Origin: Rhodococcus tibetensis
Lineage (GTDB): Bacteria; Actinomycetota; Actinomycetes; Mycobacteriales; Mycobacteriaceae
Direction of reading: 5' to 3'
DNA length: 64,000 nt
NCBI RefSeq assembly: GCF_024438035.1
Contig: NZ_JANFQF010000024.1
Location: 28,376-92,375 of the forward strand
Shown here: in pieces, positions 1-8,756 of the stretch
Numbering within the stretch: position 1 is the first letter of the stretch
Layout: every line of letters starts with the position of its first letter
The notes under the pieces: generated by a model
Seen by the model: the letters and a program-made list of their open reading frames with translations, nothing else
The model's database searches: none
What the model was told of the DNA's origin: nothing
Made by a program: the position numbers and the translations under genes

Positions 1-188
1 AAGACGTGTGAGAACGGCTGTTCGGACTCGATTCAGACGGGTCTGCGCCGGCTGCTCTGTTCCCTACGTCACGCGGTCTCTGGCTATCATCAGCTGAATT
101 CAGTCGAGGCGGGGGACACTTTCCGCTCATCATCGGTTGGTTGCCGCTCGTGGCGGCATGCAGACCATCTACCGCAGGAAGTCGATAA

Positions 189-1301
189 ATGGATACATCG
201 CAGAGCGCGGCGCAGCCGCGCCCGACGGTTGGCGTTCCTCGTGAGTTGAACGAGGACGAGCGTCGGGTGGCGTTGGTGCCGAAGATCGTGGCCGCATTGA
301 CGGGTAAGGGTGTCGATGTGGTGGTCGAGTCGGGTGCCGGGTTGGGCGCGCTGATTCCGGACGAGCTGTATGTCGGGGCGGGCGCGAAGATCGGCGATCC
401 GTGGTCGGCGGACGTAGTGGTCAAGGTCGCCCCGCCGTCGAACGAGGAAGTCGGCCGCTTTCACTCCGGTCAGACGTTGATCGGGTTCCTCGCCCCGCGC
501 AACCAGGACAATCAGGTCGCCGCGTTGCAGGCGGCGGGAGTGCAGGCATTCGCGGTCGAGGCGATACCTCGGATCTCCCGCGCCCAGGTGATGGACGCGT
601 TGTCGTCGCAGGCGAATGTGGCCGGGTACAAGGCGGTGTTGTTGGCGGCGTCGGAGTCGACGCGGTTCTTCCCGATGCTCACCACCGCCGCGGGCACCGT
701 CAAGCCGGCGACGGTGTTGGTGCTCGGTGTCGGTGTCGCGGGTTTGCAGGCGTTGGCGACGGCGAAGCGGCTCGGTGGCCGGGCCACCGGCTACGACGTG
801 CGCCCGGAGGTGGCCGATCAGGTTCGATCGGTTGGTGCGCAGTGGCTGGATCTGGGGATCGACGCCGCCGGCGAGGGCGGCTACGCCCGCGAACTCACCG
901 ACGAGGAACGGGCGCAGCAGCAGCAGGCGCTCGAGGACGCCATCAAAGGCTTCGACGTGGTCATCACCACCGCCCTGGTGCCGGGCCGTCCGGCACCGCG
1001 GTTGGTGACCGCGGCCGCGGTCGAGGGCATGAAGCCCGGCAGTGTGGTAGTCGATCTGGCCGGAGAGACCGGCGGTAACTGTGAGCTCACCGAACCGGGT
1101 CAGACCGTGGTCAAGCACGGGGTGACGATCTGCTCGCCGCTGAACCTGCCCGCGTCGATGCCCGAGCATGCCTCCGAGCTGTACTCGAAGAACGTTTCGG
1201 CATTGCTCGAGTTGATGCTCGTCGACGGGGCACTGGCCCCCGATTTCTCGGACGAGGTCCTCGCCGCGTCCTGCGTCACCCGTGAGGAGAGTGTGTCCTA
1301 G
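189..1301 (+). CDS. pntAA: NAD(P) transhydrogenase subunit alpha, soluble NAD-binding part
   Basis: 370 aa. Domain I of the proton-translocating transhydrogenase, which binds NAD(H) on the cytoplasmic side and exchanges hydride with NADP(H) held by PntB. The N-terminal motif RELNEDERRVALVP and the central nucleotide-binding stretch VLVLGVGVAGLQALATAKRL (about residues 176-195) are typical of the AlaDH/PNT family. The next gene carries the membrane part, so this is the three-gene arrangement known from Rhodospirillum and mycobacteria rather than the fused E. coli PntA. The ATG has an AGGAAG-type ribosome site about 7 bases upstream. The stop codon is followed directly by the pntAB ATG, so the three genes are one operon. 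Alanine dehydrogenase is the only close relative and is excluded by context. Confidence 0.95.
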   Translation: MDTSQSAAQPRPTVGVPRELNEDERRVALVPKIVAALTGKGVDVVVESGAGLGALIPDELYVGAGAKIGDPWSADVVVKVAPPSNEEVGRFHSGQTLIGFLAPRNQDNQVAALQAAGVQAFAVEAIPRISRAQVMDALSSQANVAGYKAVLLAASESTRFFPMLTTAAGTVKPATVLVLGVGVAGLQALATAKRLGGRATGYDVRPEVADQVRSVGAQWLDLGIDAAGEGGYARELTDEERAQQQQALEDAIKGFDVVITTALVPGRPAPRLVTAAAVEGMKPGSVVVDLAGETGGNCELTEPGQTVVKHGVTICSPLNLPASMPEHASELYSKNVSALLELMLVDGALAPDFSDEVLAASCVTREESVS

Positions 1302-1631
1302 ATGTACACCGAACTGTTGGCGAATATCGCGATCCTGGTGTTGTCCGGGTTCGTGGGGTTCGCGGTCATCTCGAAGGTCCCGAATACATTGCATACCCCG
1401 CTGATGTCGGGCACGAACGCCATCCACGGCATCGTCGTGCTCGGCGCCCTGGTGGTGCTCGGCAAGGTAGACAACCCGCCGTGGGGCCTGCAGGTGATCC
1501 TGTTCGTCGCCCTGGTCTTCGGAACGATCAACGTGGTCGGTGGTTTCGTGGTCACCGACCGCATGCTCGCGATGTTCAAGTCCAAGCCTGTTGCGCCTGT
1601 CGCTGCTGCCCAGAAGGGTGGGGACAAGTAA
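1302..1631 (+). CDS. pntAB: NAD(P) transhydrogenase subunit alpha, membrane part
   Basis: 109 aa, nearly all hydrophobic, with three to four predicted membrane spans. It corresponds to the C-terminal membrane domain of E. coli PntA, here a separate subunit. With PntB it forms the proton channel (domain II) that couples proton re-entry to NADPH formation. The conserved stretch TPLMSGTNAIHGIVVLGAL (about residues 28-46) is characteristic. A short basic, alanine-rich tail ends the protein. The start directly abuts the pntAA stop, and its TAA shares one base with the pntB ATG, which implies tight translational coupling. Confidence 0.93.
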   Translation: MYTELLANIAILVLSGFVGFAVISKVPNTLHTPLMSGTNAIHGIVVLGALVVLGKVDNPPWGLQVILFVALVFGTINVVGGFVVTDRMLAMFKSKPVAPVAAAQKGGDK

Positions 1632-3055
1632 TGGAGTACCTCGTCAACGTGCTGTACATCGTCGCGTTCGGCATGTTCATCTACGGTCTGATGGGCCTGA
1701 CCGGCCCGAAGACCGCGGTCCGCGGTAACCAGATCGCCGCGGCCGGTATGGCGCTCGCCGTGATCGCGACGCTGATCGCGATTCGCGACACCTCGAACTG
1801 GGTGCTGATCGTGACCGGTCTGGTCATCGGTGTGGTGCTCGGTGTGCCGCCGGCGTTGCGGACGAAGATGACGGCGATGCCGCAGCTGGTGGCCCTGTTC
1901 AACGGAGTCGGCGGCGGCACCGTCGCCCTCATCGCCTACGCCGAGTTCCTCGACTCGGACGGGTTCACCGCCTTCGCGCACGGTGAGTCGCCGACGGTGC
2001 ACATCGTCATCGCGTCGCTGTTCGCGGCGATCATCGGGTCCATATCGTTCTGGGGTTCGGTCATCGCCTTCCTCAAGTTGCAGGAAACCCTGCCGGGCCG
2101 CCCGATCGGCATCGGCCGGTTGCAGCAGCCGCTCAACGCGCTGTTGCTGCTCGGGGCCGTAGCGTTGGCGGTGATCATCGGAATCCGGGCGATCGACCCG
2201 GCCGGTCCGACCAGCCAGTGGTGGATCGTCGGTGTCCTGGTTCTCGCCGCGGTCCTGGGGTTGATGGTGGTGTTGCCGATCGGCGGCGCCGACATGCCCG
2301 TGGTGATCTCGTTGCTCAACGCGTTGACCGGGTTGTCCGCGGCGGCCGCCGGTTTGGCACTGAATAATCAGGCGATGATCGTGGCCGGCATGATCGTCGG
2401 CGCGTCGGGTTCGATCCTGACCAACCTGATGGCGAAGGCGATGAACCGGTCCATTCCGGCGATCGTGGCCGGCGGATTCGGTGGCGGCGGCGGCGCCGCG
2501 GCGGTCGGGGACGGAACGGTGAAGACGGCGAAGTCCACCTCGGCGGCGGACGCGGCGATCCAGATGGCGTACGCCAATCAGGTCATCGTGGTGCCCGGGT
2601 ACGGCTTGGCGGTCGCGCAGGCCCAGCACGCGGTCAAGGACATGGCCAAGATGCTCGAGTCGAAGGGTGTCGAGGTCAAGTACGCCATTCACCCGGTCGC
2701 AGGCCGGATGCCCGGGCACATGAACGTGCTGCTCGCCGAGGCCGACGTCGAGTACGACGCGATGAAGGAAATGGACGACATCAACGACGAGTTCGCCCGC
2801 ACCGACGTCACCCTGGTGATCGGCGCGAACGATGTCACCAACCCCGCCGCCCGCAACGACCCGTCGTCCCCGATCCACGGGATGCCGATCCTGAACGTGG
2901 ATCAGTCGAAGTCGGTGATCGTGCTCAAGCGGTCGATGAACTCCGGCTTCGCCGGCATCGAGAACCCGCTTTTCTACGCGGACACCACCTCGATGCTCTT
3001 CGGCGACGCCAAGAAGTCCGTCGCCGACGTCACCGAGGAACTCAAAGCCCTGTAG
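1631..3055 (+). CDS. pntB: NAD(P) transhydrogenase subunit beta
   Basis: 474 aa starting MEYLVNVLYI. An open frame extends upstream, but the ATG overlapping the pntAB stop by one base is the natural start. The first 250 or so residues are a multi-span membrane domain (domain II). The last 200 are the NADP(H)-binding domain III, with VIVVPGYGLAVAQAQHAV, the KYAIHPVAGRMPGHMNVLLA stretch and GANDVTNPAARNDPSSPIHG, all hallmarks of PntB. The complex uses the proton gradient to make NADPH from NADH, which suits an organism with heavy lipid and oxygenase metabolism. A strong hairpin follows 10 bases after the stop. Confidence 0.95.
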   Translation: MEYLVNVLYIVAFGMFIYGLMGLTGPKTAVRGNQIAAAGMALAVIATLIAIRDTSNWVLIVTGLVIGVVLGVPPALRTKMTAMPQLVALFNGVGGGTVALIAYAEFLDSDGFTAFAHGESPTVHIVIASLFAAIIGSISFWGSVIAFLKLQETLPGRPIGIGRLQQPLNALLLLGAVALAVIIGIRAIDPAGPTSQWWIVGVLVLAAVLGLMVVLPIGGADMPVVISLLNALTGLSAAAAGLALNNQAMIVAGMIVGASGSILTNLMAKAMNRSIPAIVAGGFGGGGGAAAVGDGTVKTAKSTSAADAAIQMAYANQVIVVPGYGLAVAQAQHAVKDMAKMLESKGVEVKYAIHPVAGRMPGHMNVLLAEADVEYDAMKEMDDINDEFARTDVTLVIGANDVTNPAARNDPSSPIHGMPILNVDQSKSVIVLKRSMNSGFAGIENPLFYADTTSMLFGDAKKSVADVTEELKAL

Positions 3056-3065
3056 GCGGCTCCGC

Positions 3066-3115
3066 CGCCCGTGCGTGGTTAACGAGTGCAGAGACTCGTT
3101 AACCACGCACGGGCG
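3066..3115. terminator. bidirectional hairpin terminator
   Basis: A perfect 22-bp inverted repeat (3066-3087 with 3094-3115) closes a 6-base loop, GCAGAG. It lies between pntB (plus) and the convergent PAP2-like gene (minus). There is no T-run, as is usual for actinobacterial terminators, and the symmetry lets it serve both strands. Confidence 0.85.
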
Positions 3116-3124
3116 CGAAGCGCC

Positions 3125-3769
3125 TCAGAGGCGGAGGCTGCTGCGGTGCCGGGAGAAGGCCATGGCCGCGGTGTCGGGGCGTAGCTCCTCCCGTTTCGCG
3201 GCGACGGGGGAGTACAGCATCAGCGTCGACGCCAGCGCCCACCAGATCGAGGACACGACAAGGCTCGCTACGAGCCCGTAGACGCTGATGGGATCGACGA
3301 GCGCCGAGGCTCCCGCGACGCCGAGGATCAGGGCGAACCCCAGGCCAGCGATCACGGGCCGGAAACGCGGCGCCGATACCAGGATTGCCGAGCCATAGAG
3401 GGCCGCGGCGGCGACGACGTGCCCGCTCGGGAGCAGGACGGACGGTGCATCCGCCGCCCAGGCCCGCACGGCGGCGCTGGTGAGGTTCGCTCCGAGACAG
3501 AGCGCCAGGACCGCCCCGATTCCGTACGAGAGTTTCCGCAACATCGCGACCACCGCGAGGACGACGGTCGCGACGAGTACGGAGGTGACGTCGATGGTGC
3601 TGATCACCTGGTCCGCGACGGATCGTAACGGCTCTGGGAACGTGAGCGCAGTCGATGCAGGTTTGACGAGGTACAGCGCGCACAGCAGCACCGTGCCCGC
3701 CGCGGATACGGCAAGACGGTGAACGCTGCGGCGCAGCGTGCTGTTCGATTCGGTCACGGTATCCAGCAT
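3125..3769 (-). CDS. PAP2-like membrane protein with incomplete active site
   Basis: 214 aa starting MLDTVTESNS. Five or so hydrophobic segments surround the motif PSGHVVAAAALYGSA, which matches the second motif (PSGH) of PAP2-type acid phosphatases acting on membrane lipid phosphates. The first motif (KxxxxxxRP) and the third (SRxxxxxHxxxD) are not recognisable. Where the third is expected the protein reads SALVDPISVYG. It may therefore be a non-catalytic or diverged relative. The ATG at 3769 was chosen over upstream in-frame codons because the hydrophobic protein begins there. It lies just downstream of the MFS gene on the same strand, with about 20 bases between them, so co-transcription is likely. 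Confidence 0.6.
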   Translation of the reverse strand: MLDTVTESNSTLRRSVHRLAVSAAGTVLLCALYLVKPASTALTFPEPLRSVADQVISTIDVTSVLVATVVLAVVAMLRKLSYGIGAVLALCLGANLTSAAVRAWAADAPSVLLPSGHVVAAAALYGSAILVSAPRFRPVIAGLGFALILGVAGASALVDPISVYGLVASLVVSSIWWALASTLMLYSPVAAKREELRPDTAAMAFSRHRSSLRL

Positions 3770-3789
3770 GCCAACCGACGCTGAACGAA

Positions 3790-5016
3790 CTATGAGAGCG
3801 CGCTGTGATCCCGGAGTACGGCGTGGGGTGTTCGCCGGACCGCACCGGCACACGCAGCGGCGATCAACACACACCCCAGTGGCACCACCATCGCGGTTGT
3901 GAGGGGAATCACCTGAGTGATCCAGCCGATGGTGGCCGGCCCGGCGAGGAATCCGACATATCCGAGGCCGACGACGCGGGACATGTTGGTGCCCGCGGAC
4001 CCCGAGCCGAGGTTGCCCGCGGCGGTGAAGATTTGAGGAACTCCTCCGGAGAGCCCCAAACCGAACAGTGCCCAGCCGAAGATCGTGAGCGGGAGTATCT
4101 CGGACATGAGCACGAGCCCCAATCCGGCGGCGGCGATCAGCGTGCCGTAGCGGACGACTGCGACGGGCCCCAGAGCGCCACTGACCCGGTCGGCGGTGAA
4201 CCGTCCAGCCGTCATCATCACCGAGAAGGCGCCGAACGCGAGGGCGGCGACCGAGTCGGAGGTGGCGAGGTGCTCTTTGACCTGCAGCGCACTCCAGTCG
4301 TTGGCGGCGCCTTCGGCGAGCATGAGCACGAACGCGATGCCGCCGAGCGCCAGGACTCGTGCCGACAGTCTTCCGTGCGCTTTCTCTTCGGGTGTGACCT
4401 TCTCCGCGTCGCGCGGTCGATCCTGCATGAGCCACCGTGCACTCACCGCGACGGTCGCGATCCCGATGCCCCCGGCGACCAGGAGCGCCGCGGCCGGCGT
4501 CCAGTCTGCGGCGAGTGTTGCGGCGCCGACGAGCGATCCTGCGACCCCGCCGACGGAGAAGAGGGCGTGGAAGGCCGACATGATGGGCCGCCGGTAGCGC
4601 TGTTCCACCTCGACTGCCTGCGAGTTCATCGAAACGTCGAGCGCCCCGTTGGCGAAGCCGAAGACAAGAAGTGCGAGACCCAGCTGCCACGCCTCGGTCG
4701 CCAGTCCGGGGCCGACCGTCGCGACCGACAGGGTGAGCCCGGCGGCGATCACGGTCCGCCTGCTTCCGATTCGGTCGGCGAGGGGGCCGGTGAGCTGCAT
4801 GCCGATGATCGCGCCGATCGCCAGCAGGAGAAGCAGCGACCCGAGCGTGGAGTGGCTGATCCCGGTACGGCCCTCGATCGCGGGGATGTGGACCACCCAC
4901 ATCCCGAGGAGGAACCCGTTGATCCCGAAGATTACGAAGATCGCCGCGCGGGCGGACCTGAGAACTTCCGGGACCCGTGCGCGCCTGTTCACCGCGGGCG
5001 GTTGAGATGTACTCAC
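3790..5016 (-). CDS. MFS transporter
   Basis: 408 aa with about twelve hydrophobic segments. After the second segment comes GPLADRIGSRRT, the MFS loop 2-3 signature (GxxxDRxGxR). The family resembles sugar/drug permeases of the FucP/YbjJ type (NGFLLGMWVVHIPAIEGRTG near the N terminus). The start is a GTG at 5016 (VSTSQPPAVN), since the open frame further upstream only mirrors the bkdC gene. It follows bkdC on the same strand after about 20 bases, so it may be cotranscribed with the branched-chain dehydrogenase. Substrate unknown. A link to branched-chain acids is only positional. Confidence 0.8.
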   Translation of the reverse strand: MSTSQPPAVNRRARVPEVLRSARAAIFVIFGINGFLLGMWVVHIPAIEGRTGISHSTLGSLLLLLAIGAIIGMQLTGPLADRIGSRRTVIAAGLTLSVATVGPGLATEAWQLGLALLVFGFANGALDVSMNSQAVEVEQRYRRPIMSAFHALFSVGGVAGSLVGAATLAADWTPAAALLVAGGIGIATVAVSARWLMQDRPRDAEKVTPEEKAHGRLSARVLALGGIAFVLMLAEGAANDWSALQVKEHLATSDSVAALAFGAFSVMMTAGRFTADRVSGALGPVAVVRYGTLIAAAGLGLVLMSEILPLTIFGWALFGLGLSGGVPQIFTAAGNLGSGSAGTNMSRVVGLGYVGFLAGPATIGWITQVIPLTTAMVVPLGCVLIAAACAGAVRRTPHAVLRDHSALS

Positions 5017-5036
5017 GGGGCTAAACGTACCCAGGC

Positions 5037-6263
5037 TCAGAGGTGTGCGAGCAGGGCCACCGGGTCGTGGAGCATCGCCGCTACCGAGGACAGGAATCGC
5101 GACCCCTGTTCGCCGTCGACGACGCGGTGATCGAAGGACACGCTCAGGGTCGTGACCCAGCGGACGGCGAGTTCGCCCTCGTGTACCCACGGCCGCTGGG
5201 TGACGGCGCCCAGGCACAGGATCGCGGATTCGCCGGGGTTGATGATGGGTGTGCCCGTGTCGATACCGAAGACGCCGACGTTGGTGAGTGAGACGGTACC
5301 GCCGGTGAGTTGTGCAGGGGCGGCTGTGCCGCTGCGCGCGATGGCGGTCAGTTCGGTGATTGCCCGGCACAGTTCGAGCAGGCTCAGCGACTGTGCCTCT
5401 GTCACGTGGGGAACGACGAGACCGCGCGAAGTGGCCACGGCGATGCCGAGGTTGACGTAGTGCTTGGTGACAATTTCCTGATTCTCTTCGTCCCAGGTGG
5501 CGTTGAGACCGGGGTGCTCGCGCAGGGCAACGATCATGGCCTTCGCAGCGAGGCTGAGAGGAGTGACGGACAGTCCCTCGAATTCCCGTAGACCGCGGAG
5601 ACGTTCGAGAAGTTCGACCGACCGCGTGACGTCGGTCGTCACGAACTCCGTGACGTGGGGCGCAGTGAACGCGCTGCGGACCATGGCGGCGGCGGTCTGC
5701 TTCCGCACGCCGCGCACAGGTGTGCGGGTCTCCCGCTCGGCCCGTCCCGCCGCCCCGCGTGCTTCGGTCGAGCCGGCGTACTCCTCCACATCGTTTCGGG
5801 TGACGGCACCGGACGGACCGGTGCCCCGGACGAGGGTGAGGTCGATTCCACGCTCGCGTGCTGCCAGCCGGGCCGCCGGCGACGCGTCGGGGCGCGCGCG
5901 TTCGCGTGGTGCCGTGGTCTCCGGTGCCGCGGGCGCGCGCGTGCGGGGACGTCTGCTCTGGGCGGCGGCCTCGGGTCCGTATCCGACCAGGACGGGAGTC
6001 CGGGTCGGCCGCTCGTCCGTCGCCGAGTCGGTGGCGATTCTGATGAGCGGTGTCCCCACCGGCACTGTGGCGCCCGCGGGGATCAACAGCTCTTCCACGA
6101 CACCTGCGTAGGGCGAGGGAAGTTCGACCAGCGCCTTGGCGGTCTCGACCTCGGCGATGACTTGGTTCAGTTCGACGCTCTGACCGACGTCGACCGACCA
6201 CGACACCAACTCGGCCTCGGTCAACCCCTCACCGAGGTCGGGCAAGCGGAATTCCTGCGCCAA
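5037..6263 (-). CDS. bkdC: branched-chain 2-oxoacid dehydrogenase E2 (lipoamide acyltransferase)
   Basis: 408 aa. N-terminal lipoyl domain (residues 1-80) with the lipoylated lysine in ETAKALVELP. A flexible, Pro/Ala/Arg-rich linker follows, then a peripheral subunit-binding domain (ASPAARLAARERGIDLTLVR) and a C-terminal CoA acyltransferase domain ending with FDHRVVDGEQGSRFL, which contains the catalytic HRxxDG. It transfers the acyl group from E1 to CoA. It is last in the bkdA-bkdB-bkdC order, as in the mycobacterial BCKDH operon (Rv2497c-Rv2495c), so BCKDH is preferred over pyruvate dehydrogenase, although some dual activity is possible. E3 is not in the window. Confidence 0.92.
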   Translation of the reverse strand: MAQEFRLPDLGEGLTEAELVSWSVDVGQSVELNQVIAEVETAKALVELPSPYAGVVEELLIPAGATVPVGTPLIRIATDSATDERPTRTPVLVGYGPEAAAQSRRPRTRAPAAPETTAPRERARPDASPAARLAARERGIDLTLVRGTGPSGAVTRNDVEEYAGSTEARGAAGRAERETRTPVRGVRKQTAAAMVRSAFTAPHVTEFVTTDVTRSVELLERLRGLREFEGLSVTPLSLAAKAMIVALREHPGLNATWDEENQEIVTKHYVNLGIAVATSRGLVVPHVTEAQSLSLLELCRAITELTAIARSGTAAPAQLTGGTVSLTNVGVFGIDTGTPIINPGESAILCLGAVTQRPWVHEGELAVRWVTTLSVSFDHRVVDGEQGSRFLSSVAAMLHDPVALLAHL

Positions 6264-6293
6264 CGGACACTCCTCTCCTTCGGGCGGACCCGG

Positions 6294-7277
6294 TCAGGCC
6301 GCGAGGCTGCGGTCCACGGCCTCGAGCAGACGGTCGGCGTCGGGGAGGTGGTGACGTTCCAGCTTCGCCGGGGGATAGGGAATGCCGAAACCACCGACGC
6401 GCAGAACGGGGGCCTCGAGTTGGTAGAAACACCGCTCCGAGATCCGGGCGGCAACTTCGGCGCCCAGACCGAGGAACGTCGACGCCTCGTGCGCCACGAC
6501 GAGCCGCCCGGTTTTGCGGACCGATCGCTCGATGGTGGAAAAATCGATCGGGGAGAGGGAGCGCAGATCGATCACCTCGAGGAGATGGCCCTCCTCGGCG
6601 GCGATGGTCGCCGCCGACAGCGCGGTGGGTACGACAGAACCGTAGGCGACGATCGTGGCGTCCGATCCTTCGCGCAGGACGCGCGCGCGGTGCAACGGCA
6701 GGTCCGGTTCGGCGTCGACGTCGAATTCCGCTGTGTCCCAGTATCGCCGCTTCGGTTCGAAGAACACCACCGGGTCGTCCGACGCGATCGACTGCTGGAT
6801 CATGTGGAAGGCGTCACCGGGACTGCTCGGGGTGACCACCCGCAGTCCGGCAGTGTGGGCGAAGTAGGCTTCCGGGGACTCCGAGTGATGTTCGACCGCC
6901 CCGATTCCACCGCCGTAGGGAATGCGGATAGTCAGGGGCGCAGTCACCTTTCCCTCGGTGCGGTAGTGAATCTTGGCGACCTGCGAGACGATCTGGTCGA
7001 ATGCCGGGTATACGAAGCCGTCGAACTGGATCTCGCACACGGGCCGGTATCCGCGCAGTGCCATACCGAAGGCGGCGCCGATGATCCCCGATTCGGCAAG
7101 CGGGGTGTCGATCACCCGGTTGTCGCCGAAGTCCTTCTGCAAGGTGTCGGTGACACGGAAGACCCCGCCGAGGCGTCCGACGTCCTCGCCCATGATCACG
7201 ACCTTGCGGTCCCCTTCGAGTGCGCGCCGCAGACCGGCTCCCACGGCCGCACCGAGTGACATTCTGGTGGTGCTCAT
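6294..7277 (-). CDS. bkdB: branched-chain 2-oxoacid dehydrogenase E1 beta subunit
   Basis: 327 aa starting MSTTRMSLGAAVGAGLRRAL. Transketolase-like pyrimidine-binding domain with the E1-beta signatures VIMGEDVGRLGGVFRVTDTL and DTPLAESGIIGAAFGMA. A C-terminal transketolase domain follows (GRLVVAHEASTFLGLGAEVA). With E1 alpha it forms the thiamine-diphosphate-dependent decarboxylase that acts on 2-oxoisovalerate and related acids from valine, leucine and isoleucine. The ATG overlaps the bkdA stop (ATGA), so translation is coupled. Length is typical. Confidence 0.93.
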   Translation of the reverse strand: MSTTRMSLGAAVGAGLRRALEGDRKVVIMGEDVGRLGGVFRVTDTLQKDFGDNRVIDTPLAESGIIGAAFGMALRGYRPVCEIQFDGFVYPAFDQIVSQVAKIHYRTEGKVTAPLTIRIPYGGGIGAVEHHSESPEAYFAHTAGLRVVTPSSPGDAFHMIQQSIASDDPVVFFEPKRRYWDTAEFDVDAEPDLPLHRARVLREGSDATIVAYGSVVPTALSAATIAAEEGHLLEVIDLRSLSPIDFSTIERSVRKTGRLVVAHEASTFLGLGAEVAARISERCFYQLEAPVLRVGGFGIPYPPAKLERHHLPDADRLLEAVDRSLAA

Positions 7278-8371
7278 GACAGTGCCTCCTCGGTGTCGGT
7301 GATCGCTGCGAGGTACGCGGCGTACTGGGCGCGCTCTTCGTCGACGAGCGGATGTGCACTGGTGTAGACGTGATCGAACACGCTGAGCGGCGGCGGTGCG
7401 GGTGCGCCGACAGCCCCCGACCGCAGTCGCGCGGCGATGTCGTCCGCGGTGGTACGAACCCGGGCCAGGAACGCATCGTCGAGTAGGCCCTCGCGGTCGA
7501 GCAGGCGGTGCATGCGGTCGATCGGATCGCGGGCGGTCCACTCCGCGGTCTCCGCCGAAGATCGATACCGCGTCGGATCGTCGGAGGTCGTGTGGGGACC
7601 CATCCGATAGGTGATGGCTTCGATGAACGAGGGGCCGCTGCCCTCACGTGCCCGCTGCGTGGCCTGCCGGGTGACCGCGAGGACGGCGAGAACATCGTTG
7701 CCGTCCACTCGGACGGCGGGCATCCCGTAGCCGGCGGCGCGCTGGGAGATCGGAACGGGACTCTGTAGGTGCACGGGTTCACTGATCGCCCACTGATTGT
7801 TCTGACAGAAAAACACCACCGGGGCGTTGAAACTCATCGAGAAGCCCAGCGCCTCGGCGATATCTCCCTGGCTGGTGGCGCCGTCACCGAAGTAGGCGAT
7901 GGTCGCGATCTCGGCACCGTCCAAGTGAGCGCCCATGGCGTATCCGGTGGCGTGTAGCCCTTGAGATCCGACGACGATGGCCGGGTTGGTGACATTCACT
8001 GCACTCGGATCCCAGCCTGAATGTGCGGTTCCGCGCCACATCCGTGTCATCTCCGCTGGGTCGACACCCCGGCAGTAGGCGACGGCATGCTCCCGGTAGC
8101 TGATGAAGGCGTAATCGTCGCGGCGGAGCGCGCGGGCCGAACCGACTTGTGCGGCCTCCTGGCCGAGCATGGGGGCCCACAGGCCCAGTTCGCCTTGCCG
8201 TTGCAAGGCAGTGGCTTCGACGTCGACACGGCGGGTGACCACCAGGTCTACGTACAGTGCGCGAAGTTCGTCCGGGCCGATATCGCGCACCAGGCTCGTG
8301 TAATCGGGTCGCAGGACCCGTCGGCCGTCCGGCTGAATGAGCTGGACCGGATAGGCAATCTTGTCGACCAT
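7274..8371 (-). CDS. bkdA: branched-chain 2-oxoacid dehydrogenase E1 alpha subunit
   Basis: 365 aa starting MVDKIAYPVQLIQPDG. The ThDP-binding motif GDGATSQGDIAEALGFSM, about 30 residues long in the family and ending in NNQWAIS, is intact. RMGPHTTSDDPTRYR is the conserved BCKDH E1-alpha phosphorylation-loop region. The start at 8371 follows a GGTGAGT-type purine stretch. The longer open frame upstream lacks conserved residues. First gene of the bkdABC operon. The 385-base region upstream contains an inverted repeat at 8438-8455 and tandem 12-bp repeats (both listed separately) that could be operators. Confidence 0.92.
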   Translation of the reverse strand: MVDKIAYPVQLIQPDGRRVLRPDYTSLVRDIGPDELRALYVDLVVTRRVDVEATALQRQGELGLWAPMLGQEAAQVGSARALRRDDYAFISYREHAVAYCRGVDPAEMTRMWRGTAHSGWDPSAVNVTNPAIVVGSQGLHATGYAMGAHLDGAEIATIAYFGDGATSQGDIAEALGFSMSFNAPVVFFCQNNQWAISEPVHLQSPVPISQRAAGYGMPAVRVDGNDVLAVLAVTRQATQRAREGSGPSFIEAITYRMGPHTTSDDPTRYRSSAETAEWTARDPIDRMHRLLDREGLLDDAFLARVRTTADDIAARLRSGAVGAPAPPPLSVFDHVYTSAHPLVDEERAQYAAYLAAITDTEEALS

Positions 8372-8437
8372 CGGACTCACCTCGCTTGTCGCGTCCCGGA
8401 GACCTTGTGGGTTCGCGGGAGACGTGCGCTGCACTAC

Positions 8438-8455
8438 AGGACATGTGTGTGTCCT
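8438..8455. promoter_or_regulatory. inverted repeat upstream of bkdA
   Basis: AGGACA-TGTGTG-TGTCCT, a perfect 6-bp dyad with a 6-base spacer, lies 66 bases upstream of the bkdA ATG. Position and symmetry suit an operator of the bkd operon. The binding protein is unknown; no regulator gene is adjacent. Confidence 0.4.
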
Positions 8456-8514
8456 ACTTCTCAGCATCCACCGGAACGCGAAGTGCGCAAGTGGCCGAAT
8501 CCCGGCAGAGCAAG

Positions 8515-8568
8515 ATGACCAGTTGTTGAGCAGTTGGAAGAGTCGTACTGCGTCTTATGACCAGTTGT
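8515..8568. promoter_or_regulatory. tandem 12-bp repeats, dre-half-site-like
   Basis: ATGACCAGTTGT occurs at 8515-8526 and again at 8557-8568, exactly 42 bases apart (about four helical turns), in the gap between the divergent bkdA and kinase-like genes. The same 12 bases in inverted orientation occur at 25756-25767 in front of the GlcNAc PTS genes. GACCAGT is half of the DasR consensus site. The rest of this 385-base gap shows only the dyad at 8438-8455. Confidence 0.4.
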
Positions 8569-8756
8569 GACAGCGCCCGAAGCCGAACTGTTATGGAGCG
8601 GCAATCCGGCCAGGGAGGGTGCGCATCGTCCCCGCTCGCCGCGGATTCCGAAGGACCGTCCGCAGAAGGTGTATAAGCCGAAATCCGCGTCGCCGTCATT
8701 GCCGGTGCGTCTAGGTTCCCACCGCGCAGGGCACGCGAGCGGTTAGCATCGAGCGC

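Noticed and set aside
90..1427. Long open frame on the minus strand opposite pntAA
   Set aside because: It mirrors the GC-rich codons of pntAA and is very rich in Arg/His with no family features. Such antisense frames occur opposite almost every gene here.
3066..3115. The long inverted repeat as an IS end or attachment site
   Set aside because: There is no transposase, target duplication or integrase. A terminator between convergent genes explains it fully.
3099..6201. Long minus-strand frames spanning the PAP2-like, MFS and bkdC region
   Set aside because: Only their C-terminal parts coincide with the real genes. The upstream parts are Arg-rich shadows of neighbouring coding sequence, so starts were moved to 3769 and 5016.
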